Positions 45,227 to 54,111 of a DNA stretch of 64,000 nt are shown here, in pieces (within the stretch, counting starts at the first letter, position 1; each line of letters begins with the position of its first letter). Source of the DNA: Candidatus Melainabacteria bacterium (GTDB taxonomy: Bacteria; Cyanobacteriota; Vampirovibrionia; Obscuribacterales; Obscuribacteraceae); assembly GCA_017307165.1 (NCBI GenBank), contig JAFKGK010000007.1, forward strand, positions 166,998-230,997. Reading direction: 5' to 3'. The notes beneath the pieces were generated by a model. The model made no database searches. It saw nothing but the letters and a program-made list of their open reading frames with translations, and was not told the DNA's origin. Position numbers and translations under genes: made by a program.

Positions 45227-47173
45227 TTATTTCTCTTGCTTGTAGAGCTCGTCCAGATTGTGCAGGCCCATGCTCTCTTGCGAAAGCGGGCTCGGACTGT
45301 AGTTTTGGAGAGTGTTGCGAGCAGCGACTATGACCTTGGGCGTCGGCACCAGGATCATTGGCACCTGATCGTAGAGGATCTGCTGCATCTCCGAATACAG
45401 TGCGCGCCGCTTGGCTTTGTCAAACTCCAGTGCGCCTTGATTCATCACTTGATCGATGCGTTTTTCCCAGTCGCGGGCATCGCTGGTTATGATATCGCCC
45501 TTGGTATCGGCCAGCCTCTGATCGAACAGGTGCAGCCTGCCGTTGCTCTTGTAGACATTGGACGAGTCATTGGGCTCGAGCGGATCGCCTCCTGTCAAAG
45601 AAAAGAAGCAAGCATCCCAGTCGAGCGAATTGGAGATCTTGTCGCCAAGGAGGTTGAAATTGAGCTCTTGATAGTTGACCTTGATCCCGAGTTTTTTTAG
45701 CTCATCGCGGAAACCATTGCAGACAAAGCCAGCAAAGGTGCCACCGGCCGGTGCAAAGAGATTAAACTCGACATGATGACCATCCTTATCGACAAGCTGT
45801 TTTTGCGCATCTAGCTTAAATCCAGAGTCGGCAAGCAGTTTGCGCGACATCTCCAGATCTTGATCAAAGGGCTTGAGCTCGGTGTTGTAAAAGGGGCTGG
45901 ACTTGAGAAAGGGCGATACCGACACCTCGCCGAGGCCCTTAAAATAATTGGAGATGATCGCCTGCCTGTCGACGGCATGATTGATCGCCTGTCTAAAGTT
46001 GAGATCGTTAAACCATGCCGATTTGATCGGATCTACATATGGTTTTTTTGTCTTAAGATTGGCTCTGCGATTGAGATTGAACATGATGAAGGACGAGCCC
46101 TGGCTCGGCCCAAAGTCGTACAGCTTAAAATTGCCTTTGCTGGCTTCTTGTACAAGATCGCCTGCATCGCGCGGCCTGACTGGGGTTATGTCGATCTCGC
46201 CGCCCTTAAACTTGAGCAGGTTGGCGTCGACCTTAGGTACGATGATATATGTGAGTTGCGCGAGGTAGGGCAGAGGTGCTCCCTTGGCGCTGATGCCGTA
46301 ATAAGTATTGGAGCGTTTGAGGACCACGCGTTGACTGGGGACATACGACTCAAAGCGATAGGGGCCGGATGTCACAAAGGACTCGGGCTTGGCATTCATC
46401 GACCACAAGCCGTCAAAGGCCTTGCGCCCATCCTTGCCTTTGACGATGGGCTCGATTACGTGTTTGGGGGCTGGAGGTAGACCGAGTACTCGGGAGAAAG
46501 GCACGAATGGTTTGGCAGTGGTAAAGCGGTTGGTGAGCTCGTCGATTACTTCTACCTTTGTCGGAACGCCATCGACGGTGGTGATGTCACGCAAGGAGCT
46601 ATTGCCGAGGCCTTCTTTGACTATGGTATTCCAGGTGTAGGCTACGTCTTCGGCCGTGATCGGATGGCCGTCCGACCACTTTAGTCCCTTGCGCAATCTT
46701 GTCGTATAGGTGCGTCCGTCCGGCGAGGCTGTAAAGCTCTCGGCTAGATCAGGAATGACTTCGCCGGTATAGGGGTCGATGCTGAGCAGGCCGCTAAACA
46801 TATTGCTGGCGAGCTCTCTGGAAGTGGAATCATTGGCGGCCCAGTAATTGAGAGTCTTGGGATCAGAGGCAACGATGGATTTGATCAGATAGCCGCCTGG
46901 CTTGCCCTCGCCAAAGCGTCCTTGCTTGTACTCGACTCCGTCTTTTAAGACTGTTTTGTAGTTGCCAGGTGAGACGCTGTTGGCGCCTATTATAAAAGGA
47001 TTGCCCGGGCTGGCTGCCGTGGTGGCCGTATTGCTCGCATTTGTATTTGCATCCGATGGAGAGGCTCCAGGCTCGGTGTTGCGCACGCAAGCACTCAGCG
47101 ACAGGGACAAAATCGAAGCTAGCGAAACAAGCGCCGCAGTCCCTGCAACCGCACGGGTTTTTGAGTCCGTCAT
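45227..47173 (-). CDS. Peptide-binding lipoprotein of ABC transporter (first copy)
   Basis: The 648-residue product is a paralogue of the next gene, with lipobox LSAC29 and a Ser/Asn/Thr-rich linker, then TLNYWAANDSTSRELASNMFSGLLSIDPYTGEV, TTRLRKGLKWSDGHPITAEDVAYTWN and FRQAINHAVDRQAI. It begins at ATG 47173 with GGAG six bases upstream. Having two tandem, clearly diverged binding proteins sharing one permease pair suggests different ligands. It is first in the operon; a TATAAT-like -10 is just upstream (47206-47211). Confidence 0.93.
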   Translation of the reverse strand: MTDSKTRAVAGTAALVSLASILSLSLSACVRNTEPGASPSDANTNASNTATTAASPGNPFIIGANSVSPGNYKTVLKDGVEYKQGRFGEGKPGGYLIKSIVASDPKTLNYWAANDSTSRELASNMFSGLLSIDPYTGEVIPDLAESFTASPDGRTYTTRLRKGLKWSDGHPITAEDVAYTWNTIVKEGLGNSSLRDITTVDGVPTKVEVIDELTNRFTTAKPFVPFSRVLGLPPAPKHVIEPIVKGKDGRKAFDGLWSMNAKPESFVTSGPYRFESYVPSQRVVLKRSNTYYGISAKGAPLPYLAQLTYIIVPKVDANLLKFKGGEIDITPVRPRDAGDLVQEASKGNFKLYDFGPSQGSSFIMFNLNRRANLKTKKPYVDPIKSAWFNDLNFRQAINHAVDRQAIISNYFKGLGEVSVSPFLKSSPFYNTELKPFDQDLEMSRKLLADSGFKLDAQKQLVDKDGHHVEFNLFAPAGGTFAGFVCNGFRDELKKLGIKVNYQELNFNLLGDKISNSLDWDACFFSLTGGDPLEPNDSSNVYKSNGRLHLFDQRLADTKGDIITSDARDWEKRIDQVMNQGALEFDKAKRRALYSEMQQILYDQVPMILVPTPKVIVAARNTLQNYSPSPLSQESMGLHNLDELYKQEK

Positions 47174-47205
47174 TTAGATCTCCATTGTTTAAATGCACCA
47201 GACAA

Positions 47206-47211
47206 ATTATA
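47206..47211 (-). promoter_or_regulatory. Candidate -10 element of the peptide-transporter operon
   Basis: A perfect TATAAT on the minus strand is about 33 bp upstream of the ATG of the first binding-protein gene. The -35 region is poor, and the palindrome CTTTATATAAAG (47221-47232) overlaps the spacer. Confidence 0.5.
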
Positions 47212-47401
47212 TAACTCGGTCTTTATATAAAGAGCTTATAGCGAGTCTATGAAGGGCATCAAAACCGCTTGAAAAGCGGATCGGACACACTGATGTCAAG
47301 CGAAAATTTTAATATGAGAAAAAATAACGACTGATAAGAAAAGGGTTTACCATAGTGCTTTCGGTAATAGTTAAATTCTACCTACACGACGGTTTTAATC
47401 T

Positions 47402-47563
47402 ATGAGCGCTGCGTCCGGGATTATTTTCATCGACATGTTCGTCCGTCCTTTGTTGCGTTTCAGTTTCAAGTTTTACTTTGTCGGTTTTATCCTGCTCTTT
47501 ATCGTCTATGGCTTTATTGCCTACAAGGCACTCAAGTCCGCCTACCTATCCGAAAACTATTAG
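47402..47563 (+). CDS. 53-aa membrane protein
   Basis: A short open frame runs from ATG 47402 to TAG 47561-47563 and encodes MSAASGIIFIDMFVRPLLRF... with one long hydrophobic helix (about residues 21-42, Phe/Ile/Leu-rich) and a short tail ending KALKSAYLSENY. Codon use and the strong hydrophobic pattern suggest it is real. No clear Shine-Dalgarno sequence precedes the ATG. It lies between the divergent peptide-transporter operon and the secreted TPR protein. Function unknown; small single-pass proteins often modulate a transporter or kinase. Confidence 0.5.
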   Translation: MSAASGIIFIDMFVRPLLRFSFKFYFVGFILLFIVYGFIAYKALKSAYLSENY

Positions 47564-47564
47564 G

Positions 47565-47570
47565 TATAAT
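47565..47570 (+). promoter_or_regulatory. Candidate -10 element for the secreted TPR gene
   Basis: TATAAT lies 28 bp before the TTG start at 47599. No convincing -35 was seen. Confidence 0.4.
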
Positions 47571-47598
47571 CGGGGTCTAGACTCGTCCCGGTGACCCC

Positions 47599-49209
47599 TT
47601 GCGATCTCGTTTCTATCTTAGTCTTTTGCTTTCTCTAGGTATTGCTTTGCAGTCAGGAGCAAACCCGTGCATTGCAGCAACAGAGGCAAGGCAGACATCG
47701 GGTTTTAGCCGCAGTCCGCAGTATGTCTCGATCGAACAGCTTGCAAGGCAAGGCCGTTTTGCCGATGCCTACACTAGATTGCAGCAAGTCAAAAGCACCA
47801 CGGGTGGAGGCGCGGCCCTCGTCGCACTCTCTGCGGTGGTCACTGCCGAATCAGGCCATCATCTCCTGCAATCACTCGAAGATGCCCGTGCCGCGGCTAA
47901 AGGTTTTGCTGCACCTGGATTTAGCGCTACTGCCAGGGAACGTTCGATAGTGGTCTCCAATCTCGGGGTGCTATTGCAGCAAAACGGCGAAAAAGGCCCT
48001 GCCCTGGACAAGTACAAACAAGCGATCGCTCTCGACAATACCAATTGGCGCGCGCATCTGGGTTATGCGCAAATGATGGCCGTCGATGGATTTGAAGGCA
48101 GAGCCCTTGCCGAAAAGGAGCTCTCCGAGCCCGAGATGATATCGGCTGCTAGATCCGATCTAGATGCTGCCGATGAGATCGCCTCTACATATCTCGTTTT
48201 GCATATGCCAAAGCAAGCCCAGCAGATCATCCAATCGGCAACCAGGTCCAACCCGGCTTATCCGGCCAGTCTCCAGCGGTCTTCGACCCGTCGACTCTAT
48301 ATAAAGGCTTGCTTGCAGATCATCGAGTCGAGTACAAATCCAAAAACAAATACAAATATCGATCTCGCTCAGCTTTCTAGCTTGATTTCTCAAGCTATTG
48401 CTGCCAAAGACTTTGACATGTCGCTTGCACTTTCATTGGCTGCCCCGGCTTGTCGCAAGGCTCTGGGCCCGGAGCTCATACAGGAAATGATGAAGGTGTT
48501 GGCAGCCAGCCGCGATCATATGTTTACCGGACAGGTGGATTTTTATCAGAGTCTGGGATATGCCCTGGAGTCGCCCGATATTGACGGTAGCATTGATGCA
48601 GTCTCTGCCGAGCAGGCTTATCGTACTGCCTTGATGTGGTCGCAAGGAGCGCCCCGTGAGACGATCTCCCTCATGGGCAATTTGCATCTGCAAGGCAAGC
48701 CGCTGGAGATCCCGGCTATAATCGGCACCAAATCCAGTGCTGATAGTACTGCTAAAAAGACCTATAAAGATCGCCTGGAGCGCACCCTCGAGCGAGTCTT
48801 GCGCCTTATCGCTACAGGCGAAATCGAAAAAGGCCGCGTCCATGCCTGGCAGGGAGTCCTCAAAAATCTCAAGTGTGGCTGTCGTATCTCTGTGATCGAG
48901 TACAAGCTCGAATCTAACGAAGGCATATTGCTTGCCCGCATCGAAGACAAAAAGGAGCCCGGAGCCACTGTGATCTATGACACTGGCAAGATAGATGCCC
49001 AGGGATTGATGCCACTCTTTAAGGGCGCTACTAAAGAGCTCGAAGCCATGGAAACACGTGACGATCAGCCCATAACGAGCGTCCATCAATTGGTGCGGGT
49101 CCTGCAAAAAGCAGAGCGCGAAGGCAAGGGAGGTACTAATGCCAGCAATGCCAACGCTTATACCTTCAATTACTGGAGCTTTGCTCATCCCTCACTGCAA
49201 TTACCCTAG
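47599..49209 (+). CDS. Secreted TPR-like protein
   Basis: This 536-residue product has a signal peptide (FYLSLLLSLGIALQSGANPCIA) and an N-terminal helical-repeat region with TPR character (LARQGRFADAYTRLQQV and NGEKGPALDKYKQAIALDNTNWRAHLGYAQ). The C-terminal half (about 380-536) is a different, mixed alpha/beta region (VHAWQGVLKNLKCGCRISVIEYKL) with no family I recognise. The start is TTG 47599, chosen because it opens the signal peptide. The gene downstream on the same strand is another secreted protein, about 30 bp away. Confidence 0.75.
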   Translation: MRSRFYLSLLLSLGIALQSGANPCIAATEARQTSGFSRSPQYVSIEQLARQGRFADAYTRLQQVKSTTGGGAALVALSAVVTAESGHHLLQSLEDARAAAKGFAAPGFSATARERSIVVSNLGVLLQQNGEKGPALDKYKQAIALDNTNWRAHLGYAQMMAVDGFEGRALAEKELSEPEMISAARSDLDAADEIASTYLVLHMPKQAQQIIQSATRSNPAYPASLQRSSTRRLYIKACLQIIESSTNPKTNTNIDLAQLSSLISQAIAAKDFDMSLALSLAAPACRKALGPELIQEMMKVLAASRDHMFTGQVDFYQSLGYALESPDIDGSIDAVSAEQAYRTALMWSQGAPRETISLMGNLHLQGKPLEIPAIIGTKSSADSTAKKTYKDRLERTLERVLRLIATGEIEKGRVHAWQGVLKNLKCGCRISVIEYKLESNEGILLARIEDKKEPGATVIYDTGKIDAQGLMPLFKGATKELEAMETRDDQPITSVHQLVRVLQKAEREGKGGTNASNANAYTFNYWSFAHPSLQLP

Positions 49210-49239
49210 ACAAATCAATACAACTAGCCGAGACCTCTA

Positions 49240-50040
49240 ATGAACAAACTATCTATAGTCCAAGCATGTGCATCGATCGTGGCAGTCTGCCTCGGATCGG
49301 CACCATTGGCGGTGGCGGCTCCCGGCGCCAATGCGCCCGATGCCAAGCAAATCAAAGTCTGGCAGCTATATCAGACTACCGGGCAGTTTGGGCCGATGAC
49401 CATGCTCGTCGGCAAGAGCGCGATCAAGATGTCTGTCGACAAGCTGGGTCTGACATGGACTGCTCATGCCCCTGGATGGGGCTCTGCGTTTTATAGCGAC
49501 GAAAACAAATGCATCATCAAGCGCGACTACGATACCTGGAAGAACAAACTCTTTGACATGCCCGGAAGCAAGTCTCGCAACAAGGGGCGTCAGCCGGACA
49601 AGCTCGATCTGCGCGACCTGCACAAAACCGAAAAAATCCTGGGCTTTAAATGCCAAAAGCATGCCATATACAAATCAGTGGACGGCAGGCCTGCCACCCA
49701 TGCCGGCAATGTCTGGATCACTCACGACATTGCCTGCCCGCCGCAGATGCGCGAAGTCTTGCTCAACATGGTCAAGATCGACGTCAAGGATGGCATGCTG
49801 ATCAAGGCCGAGGGGCAAAGACCTACAGCTCCCGGCAGTACCGTTGGCGCTACTGCCAGAGACAAAGAATTTAAACCTATGTTTGACACGGTCAAGGCCG
49901 TGAGCAATACAGTGCCATCCTCTACCTTTGATGCTCCCCTCGGGTACAAGACCGTATCCAACGAGCTCGAGCTCATGATGGGCCCAGATAGCGGTGTCGG
50001 CGGCATGGACGACATGCAATTTATCAAAAAATCCCGGTGA
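49240..50040 (+). CDS. Hypothetical secreted protein
   Basis: The 266-residue product begins with a signal peptide (MNKLSIVQACASIVAVCLGSAPLAVA). The mature part has two spaced cysteines (KCIIKRDYDTW, GFKCQKHAIYKS) that may form a disulphide, a basic stretch around residues 108-130, and LPLYQTTGQFGPMTMLVG-type beta segments near the N terminus. It may be a lipoprotein-carrier-like or beta-rich domain, but no family is recognised. It follows the secreted TPR gene by 30 bp and is likely co-transcribed. Confidence 0.65.
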   Translation: MNKLSIVQACASIVAVCLGSAPLAVAAPGANAPDAKQIKVWQLYQTTGQFGPMTMLVGKSAIKMSVDKLGLTWTAHAPGWGSAFYSDENKCIIKRDYDTWKNKLFDMPGSKSRNKGRQPDKLDLRDLHKTEKILGFKCQKHAIYKSVDGRPATHAGNVWITHDIACPPQMREVLLNMVKIDVKDGMLIKAEGQRPTAPGSTVGATARDKEFKPMFDTVKAVSNTVPSSTFDAPLGYKTVSNELELMMGPDSGVGGMDDMQFIKKSR

Positions 50041-50054
50041 TGAGCTTGTATAGC

Positions 50055-51149
50055 TCAGCGGACAAATAGCTCGGGCGCAAAAGACTGCAAGGCCTGAGCC
50101 GAGATGGCGCCACCAAAATTGGTGAGCTCCTGGCCGCTGGCATTGCGTGCTCTGCGCACGGCAACACCGATGACCTTGCCTTTTTGATTGATCACCGGTG
50201 CGCCGCTATTGCCATTGGTCATGGCAGCATCGACCTGGATCGATCGTGGTCCGACGCGACTGACGCGCCCGGTTGAAAAAGTCGGCGCAAAATATTTTGA
50301 GGAGTCGGTATCGAGCATTTCGCTGGCTTCCGGATACCCGACCACTTGCACTTCCTGGCCTTCGCTGGCACTGGCCAGATCTAGCTCGAGTGGTGCCAGT
50401 CTTGCTTTATCAATGCTAAGGATGGCCAGATCAGGATCGCTGGCGCCGCGTGCATTTTTAAAGATCTTGGCATTGTAAGGCGTCTGGGATACCGGTCCGG
50501 CGGGATGGATAAAATATCCGAGCTCAAAAGATACCTGCATGGCGCTCAAATACTTGTTAAATGACTTGCGCGACGGATCCTGCCGCATGGACAGATGCGT
50601 CTCGTATACATCCCAGATCGAGTCGACAGTCGATTGGTAGGTGGCCAACTCAGTGGTCGATCTGTCTTTTTTACGCGAGATATTGACGAGTTGCATGAGC
50701 TCTTTCAGCCTGCCGTCCACATCTCCGCGCTCGGCGGTCTGCTCTGCCATCAAGCGCATGGCAGCATAAAAACGCTGACATTCTTTGATTATTTCGTCAC
50801 CCGACTCCACCACATGGCGATTGGTCACCAATATGGTCTTGTCGGTATTTGTGATGGTTTTGATTGGAAATGCCGTACCAAAGCCCACCACGCGATAGCC
50901 GGGATCTTGAGCGGAGGCAGAAAAAACAGGAAACCGGTTTTTGGGAGAAAGGTCAGCCAGAGTCACATAGAGTGAGTCCTTGACCTTCATCTTGAGTCCG
51001 ACATTGATCTGGTAGACCTGGGATTTTACTCTCTTATCGATTTTTTCCCAGGTCTCGGCCGGCGCGGCCATTGCAGATTGCACTGCATGCGGTGCGGTCT
51101 GCAAGATGCATGCAAGGACAAGAGCGAGGCCGGCTCTGGATATTTGCAT
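50055..51149 (-). CDS. Secreted trypsin-like serine protease (S1C type)
   Basis: This 364-residue exported protease has a signal peptide (ALVLACILQTAPHAVQSAMAA) and the chymotrypsin-fold triad in order: H112 in LVTNRHVV, D240 in DPDLAILSI and S315 in NGNSGAPVI. These match DegP-like peptidases, but no PDZ domain follows; the protein stops shortly after the catalytic domain. A helical segment of about 70 residues (about 117-200) is inserted between the His and Asp regions. It is convergent with the secreted protein at 49240 and lies next to the DUF4127 gene. Confidence 0.9.
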   Translation of the reverse strand: MQISRAGLALVLACILQTAPHAVQSAMAAPAETWEKIDKRVKSQVYQINVGLKMKVKDSLYVTLADLSPKNRFPVFSASAQDPGYRVVGFGTAFPIKTITNTDKTILVTNRHVVESGDEIIKECQRFYAAMRLMAEQTAERGDVDGRLKELMQLVNISRKKDRSTTELATYQSTVDSIWDVYETHLSMRQDPSRKSFNKYLSAMQVSFELGYFIHPAGPVSQTPYNAKIFKNARGASDPDLAILSIDKARLAPLELDLASASEGQEVQVVGYPEASEMLDTDSSKYFAPTFSTGRVSRVGPRSIQVDAAMTNGNSGAPVINQKGKVIGVAVRRARNASGQELTNFGGAISAQALQSFAPELFVR

Positions 51150-51154
51150 ACGCT

Positions 51155-52651
51155 CTAACCTCCCTCAAATCCGATCTCTATCTCAAAGGTGCGCTTCCAG
51201 GGAAAGGACAATCTTACCGGTGGCTCCATATCGAGAAATCTCGCCACTTGCTTGATCGTCGGGGCGATCGCTTCGGCTAGTTTTTGCGTAGAAGGATCGC
51301 CGTTTAGAGTCTTGCGGGCCAGGCTCTGATAAGCGTAGTCGTCGACAAGGCGAGTAAAGAGACAGCGATTGAGGGCTTCTTTTTGTCTGGGCACGCCTGC
51401 CTTTTGGCCAAAGAGATATGCCGCGGCCAGGGCGAGCGCCGAGCCGACCGTATTGCCGGAGGTATTCCAGCCGGCAAAGCCGATGATCTTGTTGCTGGCA
51501 GGCTTGTCGGCGATGAGTGCCTGCATTAATAGTGGGTCGGCACCGTTGGCGTAGGCGAGATCGACTAGTACCACAGGCAGTGTCGCTGCCTCGATCTCGG
51601 CCATGGTTGCCTTGACCGATTTTTGCGTATCTAACTGGCTGAGGTCAGGCAGGCCAGGCAAGGTGATGTGGTCGCCTTGCTTTTCGAGGCCGCCATGCAC
51701 GATCAGCAATAGATCGGCTTGCGCAGCATCTGGTGTAGCGTCTCTTCTTATCATGCCTGCTGCCTTGATCTGCGCCTCGATAGTAGTACCAATCGATTGG
51801 CCTTCATAGCGGCTTGCCACCTGCTCGACCTCAGGTACGGCATATCGAGTGTCGATGACAAATCGTTTGCCATTGGCTCTGGCTGCGCGATCGCTCAAAA
51901 AGCGCGAGATCATCGAGAGCAAGACCTCATCGGCACCAGCATAAATATTGATCCGCTTTTCTAGACTGGCATTGCGGGTCATCGACTCTAATCTTTCTTT
52001 TTCGGAGACGTTAAGTCCAAATGCTCCAGAATCATCCTGAGAAAAGACTGCATAATCGAAGCTGCCGTCCTCGACCGACTTGAGTACGGCTTGATTGATG
52101 GTAAAGTTGCGAAATCTCGTATCGAGATAGTCCTGTCTGATATCTTGCGGGATCCTGCGTTCCAGCGACTCTAACAGGCCAGGTGCGATCGACTCGCGTT
52201 TTGCCAGTCTGTGCAGACAGGTCGACCACTCAAAGAGCTCCCGGCCATACCTGGCCCAGTAGTCTTTTTCTTCGGTATTGTCATAATTATCCGAGATCCG
52301 CATGATCGCGGATTGCACATAGATAGGCAAGGGCTCGCGGCTGAGCGACTTAAATTTTTTGATTTGATCCAGCCTGGCCGAGATATCCTTGACTGTCGCG
52401 TCGGTGCGCCGGGATGTGATCAAACCACCATAGAGCAAGCTGTCCAGGCATATTAGAGCCGCGTCGACTTCGCCTTGCTTGATGGCATTTTGGCAAAAAT
52501 TGATCAGATCTTGCGAGTTGGCCGCCTTTTGCAGAGAGCCCATCATCGCCCGCGGCGGCATGATGACTTCTTGACCGGCCACAGCCGCCACCATTTGCGG
52601 ATATGTATAGGTGATGGGGCGATCGTCCAGTGGTACCAGTAATAGTTTCAT
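51155..52651 (-). CDS. DUF4127 family protein
   Basis: The 498-residue protein opens with LLVPLDDRPITYTYPQMVA, the signature start of the DUF4127 family, and has FICLDSLLYGGLITSRR-like and VLVDLAYANGADPLL blocks seen in the family. No membrane helix or signal peptide is obvious, so it should be cytoplasmic. Its function is not established. It starts 17 bp before the next upstream gene ends and is followed after 5 bp by the serine protease, all on the minus strand. Confidence 0.85.
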   Translation of the reverse strand: MKLLLVPLDDRPITYTYPQMVAAVAGQEVIMPPRAMMGSLQKAANSQDLINFCQNAIKQGEVDAALICLDSLLYGGLITSRRTDATVKDISARLDQIKKFKSLSREPLPIYVQSAIMRISDNYDNTEEKDYWARYGRELFEWSTCLHRLAKRESIAPGLLESLERRIPQDIRQDYLDTRFRNFTINQAVLKSVEDGSFDYAVFSQDDSGAFGLNVSEKERLESMTRNASLEKRINIYAGADEVLLSMISRFLSDRAARANGKRFVIDTRYAVPEVEQVASRYEGQSIGTTIEAQIKAAGMIRRDATPDAAQADLLLIVHGGLEKQGDHITLPGLPDLSQLDTQKSVKATMAEIEAATLPVVLVDLAYANGADPLLMQALIADKPASNKIIGFAGWNTSGNTVGSALALAAAYLFGQKAGVPRQKEALNRCLFTRLVDDYAYQSLARKTLNGDPSTQKLAEAIAPTIKQVARFLDMEPPVRLSFPWKRTFEIEIGFEGG

Positions 52652-52668
52652 TTGCCGTCTTGTCTGTC

Positions 52669-53541
52669 TTATGGGTGTCCGGAGTCTAGAGTCATTCCTG
52701 ATTGGGCGTTACGTACCGAAATCGGCGCTACTGTATTGGGTACGATGCGTACGCCGTGCTTGCGCTCGGCCGGTGCCGAGACCAGCACGCCATTGCCGTT
52801 ATTGCTGCCTTCTTGCGGTTCTACCTGGATAGTCTGGGCGATCTCCGCGTGGGTTGGATCTCCGTCCTTCCATAAGGCAGCCTCAAAATACAAATTGCTG
52901 CCGAGCAGATCGCCTGCTATTGGTGTATAGGCCTCCAATGTCAGGACCTGATTTTCTGGGATGCGACCCAATGCGATGACCTTGCGGTCCGGCCCTAAGC
53001 GGATTTCGTTGCCTGCGACTGGTTTTGCGCCGGTATTGCGGTTGGCCATGGCGATGGCGACCCAGAGCCCGGCCTTGCCTTTGACTGTAAACTGGGATGG
53101 TTTGCCAAGGATCATGCGGCTTGGCAGGTAGAGCCTGGGTGGTAGTAGCCTGTCCTGCAGGCTTTTGGGACGCTTTTTGCCTGCGCCTAGGGTAACTGCT
53201 TGTAGATTGCCAGAGCCCGTGGCTTCTGCCTGGTCCTGCATGGGCCCACCCAGAGTAAAGGGGGTCTTGGTTTCTTTGAGGGCCTTTTGCAGCTGAGACT
53301 GGTACTCATTGTAGAGACGTTCTTCTTCGGCTAGTTCCGGATCTTCTTTTTTTGCCTTCTCTTCTTCTTTTCTAGCTTTCTCCTCGTCTTTGCGAGCCTT
53401 TTCTTCTTCTTTGCTTTCGCTTGTCTTGCAAAGCGCAGGCATTGGCGCGACGATTTGAGCGCTTGCAGGCGCCAAAATCGCCATGCATAGGGCCAGAGTC
53501 AAATAGTTTTTTGGGGAGGGGAGTGAAATATTTGAAGACAT
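52669..53541 (-). CDS. Secreted hypothetical protein with charged coiled coil
   Basis: The 290-residue product has a signal peptide (YLTLALCMAILAPASAQ) and then a highly charged Lys/Glu/Arg repeat region (about 40-80, EEEKARKDEEKARKEEEKAKK) that probably forms a helix or coiled coil. The C-terminal half (about 130-290) is beta-rich with no recognised domain (RMILGKPSQFTVKGKAGLWVAIA). It is the first gene of a minus-strand block with the DUF4127 and serine-protease genes. Function unknown. Confidence 0.65.
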   Translation of the reverse strand: MSSNISLPSPKNYLTLALCMAILAPASAQIVAPMPALCKTSESKEEEKARKDEEKARKEEEKAKKEDPELAEEERLYNEYQSQLQKALKETKTPFTLGGPMQDQAEATGSGNLQAVTLGAGKKRPKSLQDRLLPPRLYLPSRMILGKPSQFTVKGKAGLWVAIAMANRNTGAKPVAGNEIRLGPDRKVIALGRIPENQVLTLEAYTPIAGDLLGSNLYFEAALWKDGDPTHAEIAQTIQVEPQEGSNNGNGVLVSAPAERKHGVRIVPNTVAPISVRNAQSGMTLDSGHP

Positions 53542-53587
53542 AGGCAGGAGAATCGGTCCATTAGAGCCATATTTGGATGCGTATTAT

Positions 53588-53593
53588 TATAAT
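53588..53593 (+). promoter_or_regulatory. Candidate -10 element of a small membrane-protein gene
   Basis: A perfect TATAAT lies about 59 bp before the proposed ATC start at 53652, giving a leader of about 50 nt that contains GGGAG. No clear -35. Confidence 0.35.
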
Positions 53594-53651
53594 CTCAAAT
53601 CATAAGCTCAGTTTAAATCTCCATTTTTGATCGAAACCATGGGAGAAGGCC

Positions 53652-53909
53652 ATCAGTTCGCTTTTTGAGATAGCAAGAGATAAGTCCATCGAATGGTACG
53701 AGAGCAATCTGACTCTCATACAGATGTTTTTTGTCGCTCTGAGCATGCACGTGGCATTTTTTCCAATACTATGGATCGTCGGCTGGGCCTTGCCGTGGCC
53801 GCGCTCGCCGATCGTCACGACAGTGGTCGAGTACGATCTGCGCAACTGGCCCAATATCGCCAAGCCCAAAAAGATTATCAATTTTGTAGATCCAGATCTC
53901 AATCGATAG
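53652..53909 (+). CDS. Small membrane protein with no canonical start codon
   Basis: The frame is open from 53631 to TAG 53907-53909 and looks coding well before its first ATG (53724): it reads LFEIARDKSIEWYESNLTLIQ, an amphipathic segment, then MFFVALSMHVAFFPILWIVGWALPW, a strong membrane helix, and a soluble tail. No ATG, GTG or TTG occurs in this frame before 53724. I propose ATC 53652, which has GGGAG at 53641-53645 six bases upstream, as a rare initiation codon. The alternatives are the ATG at 53724 (61 residues) or a frameshift from ATG 53639. Function unknown. Confidence 0.5.
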   Translation: MSSLFEIARDKSIEWYESNLTLIQMFFVALSMHVAFFPILWIVGWALPWPRSPIVTTVVEYDLRNWPNIAKPKKIINFVDPDLNR

Positions 53910-54111
53910 TTTTTGCATATCCAATCATGCATGTCGCTGCGCCCGGGTATATGCGGATGAACTATCTGGCGCGATAGTGCGTATAGTTTTTATATGTCCA
54001 GCAGAGGTGTGTCATGCGGTCGATCATAGATCGCTAAAATGCTCTCAGGGTGTGGGTTTGCGCATCTTTTCATGTTAGGATGACTTTAGTGAAATGGAAA
54101 AATAAATAGCA

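Noticed and set aside
45227..45240. Tandem peptide-binding genes as an assembly duplication
   Set aside because: The two copies differ too much along their length (different lipobox, linker and many residues) to be a recent duplication or artefact.
44654..45700. Plus-strand frame of 348 codons over the two peptide-binding genes
   Set aside because: Lies antisense across the boundary of two clear lipoprotein genes and has no domain.
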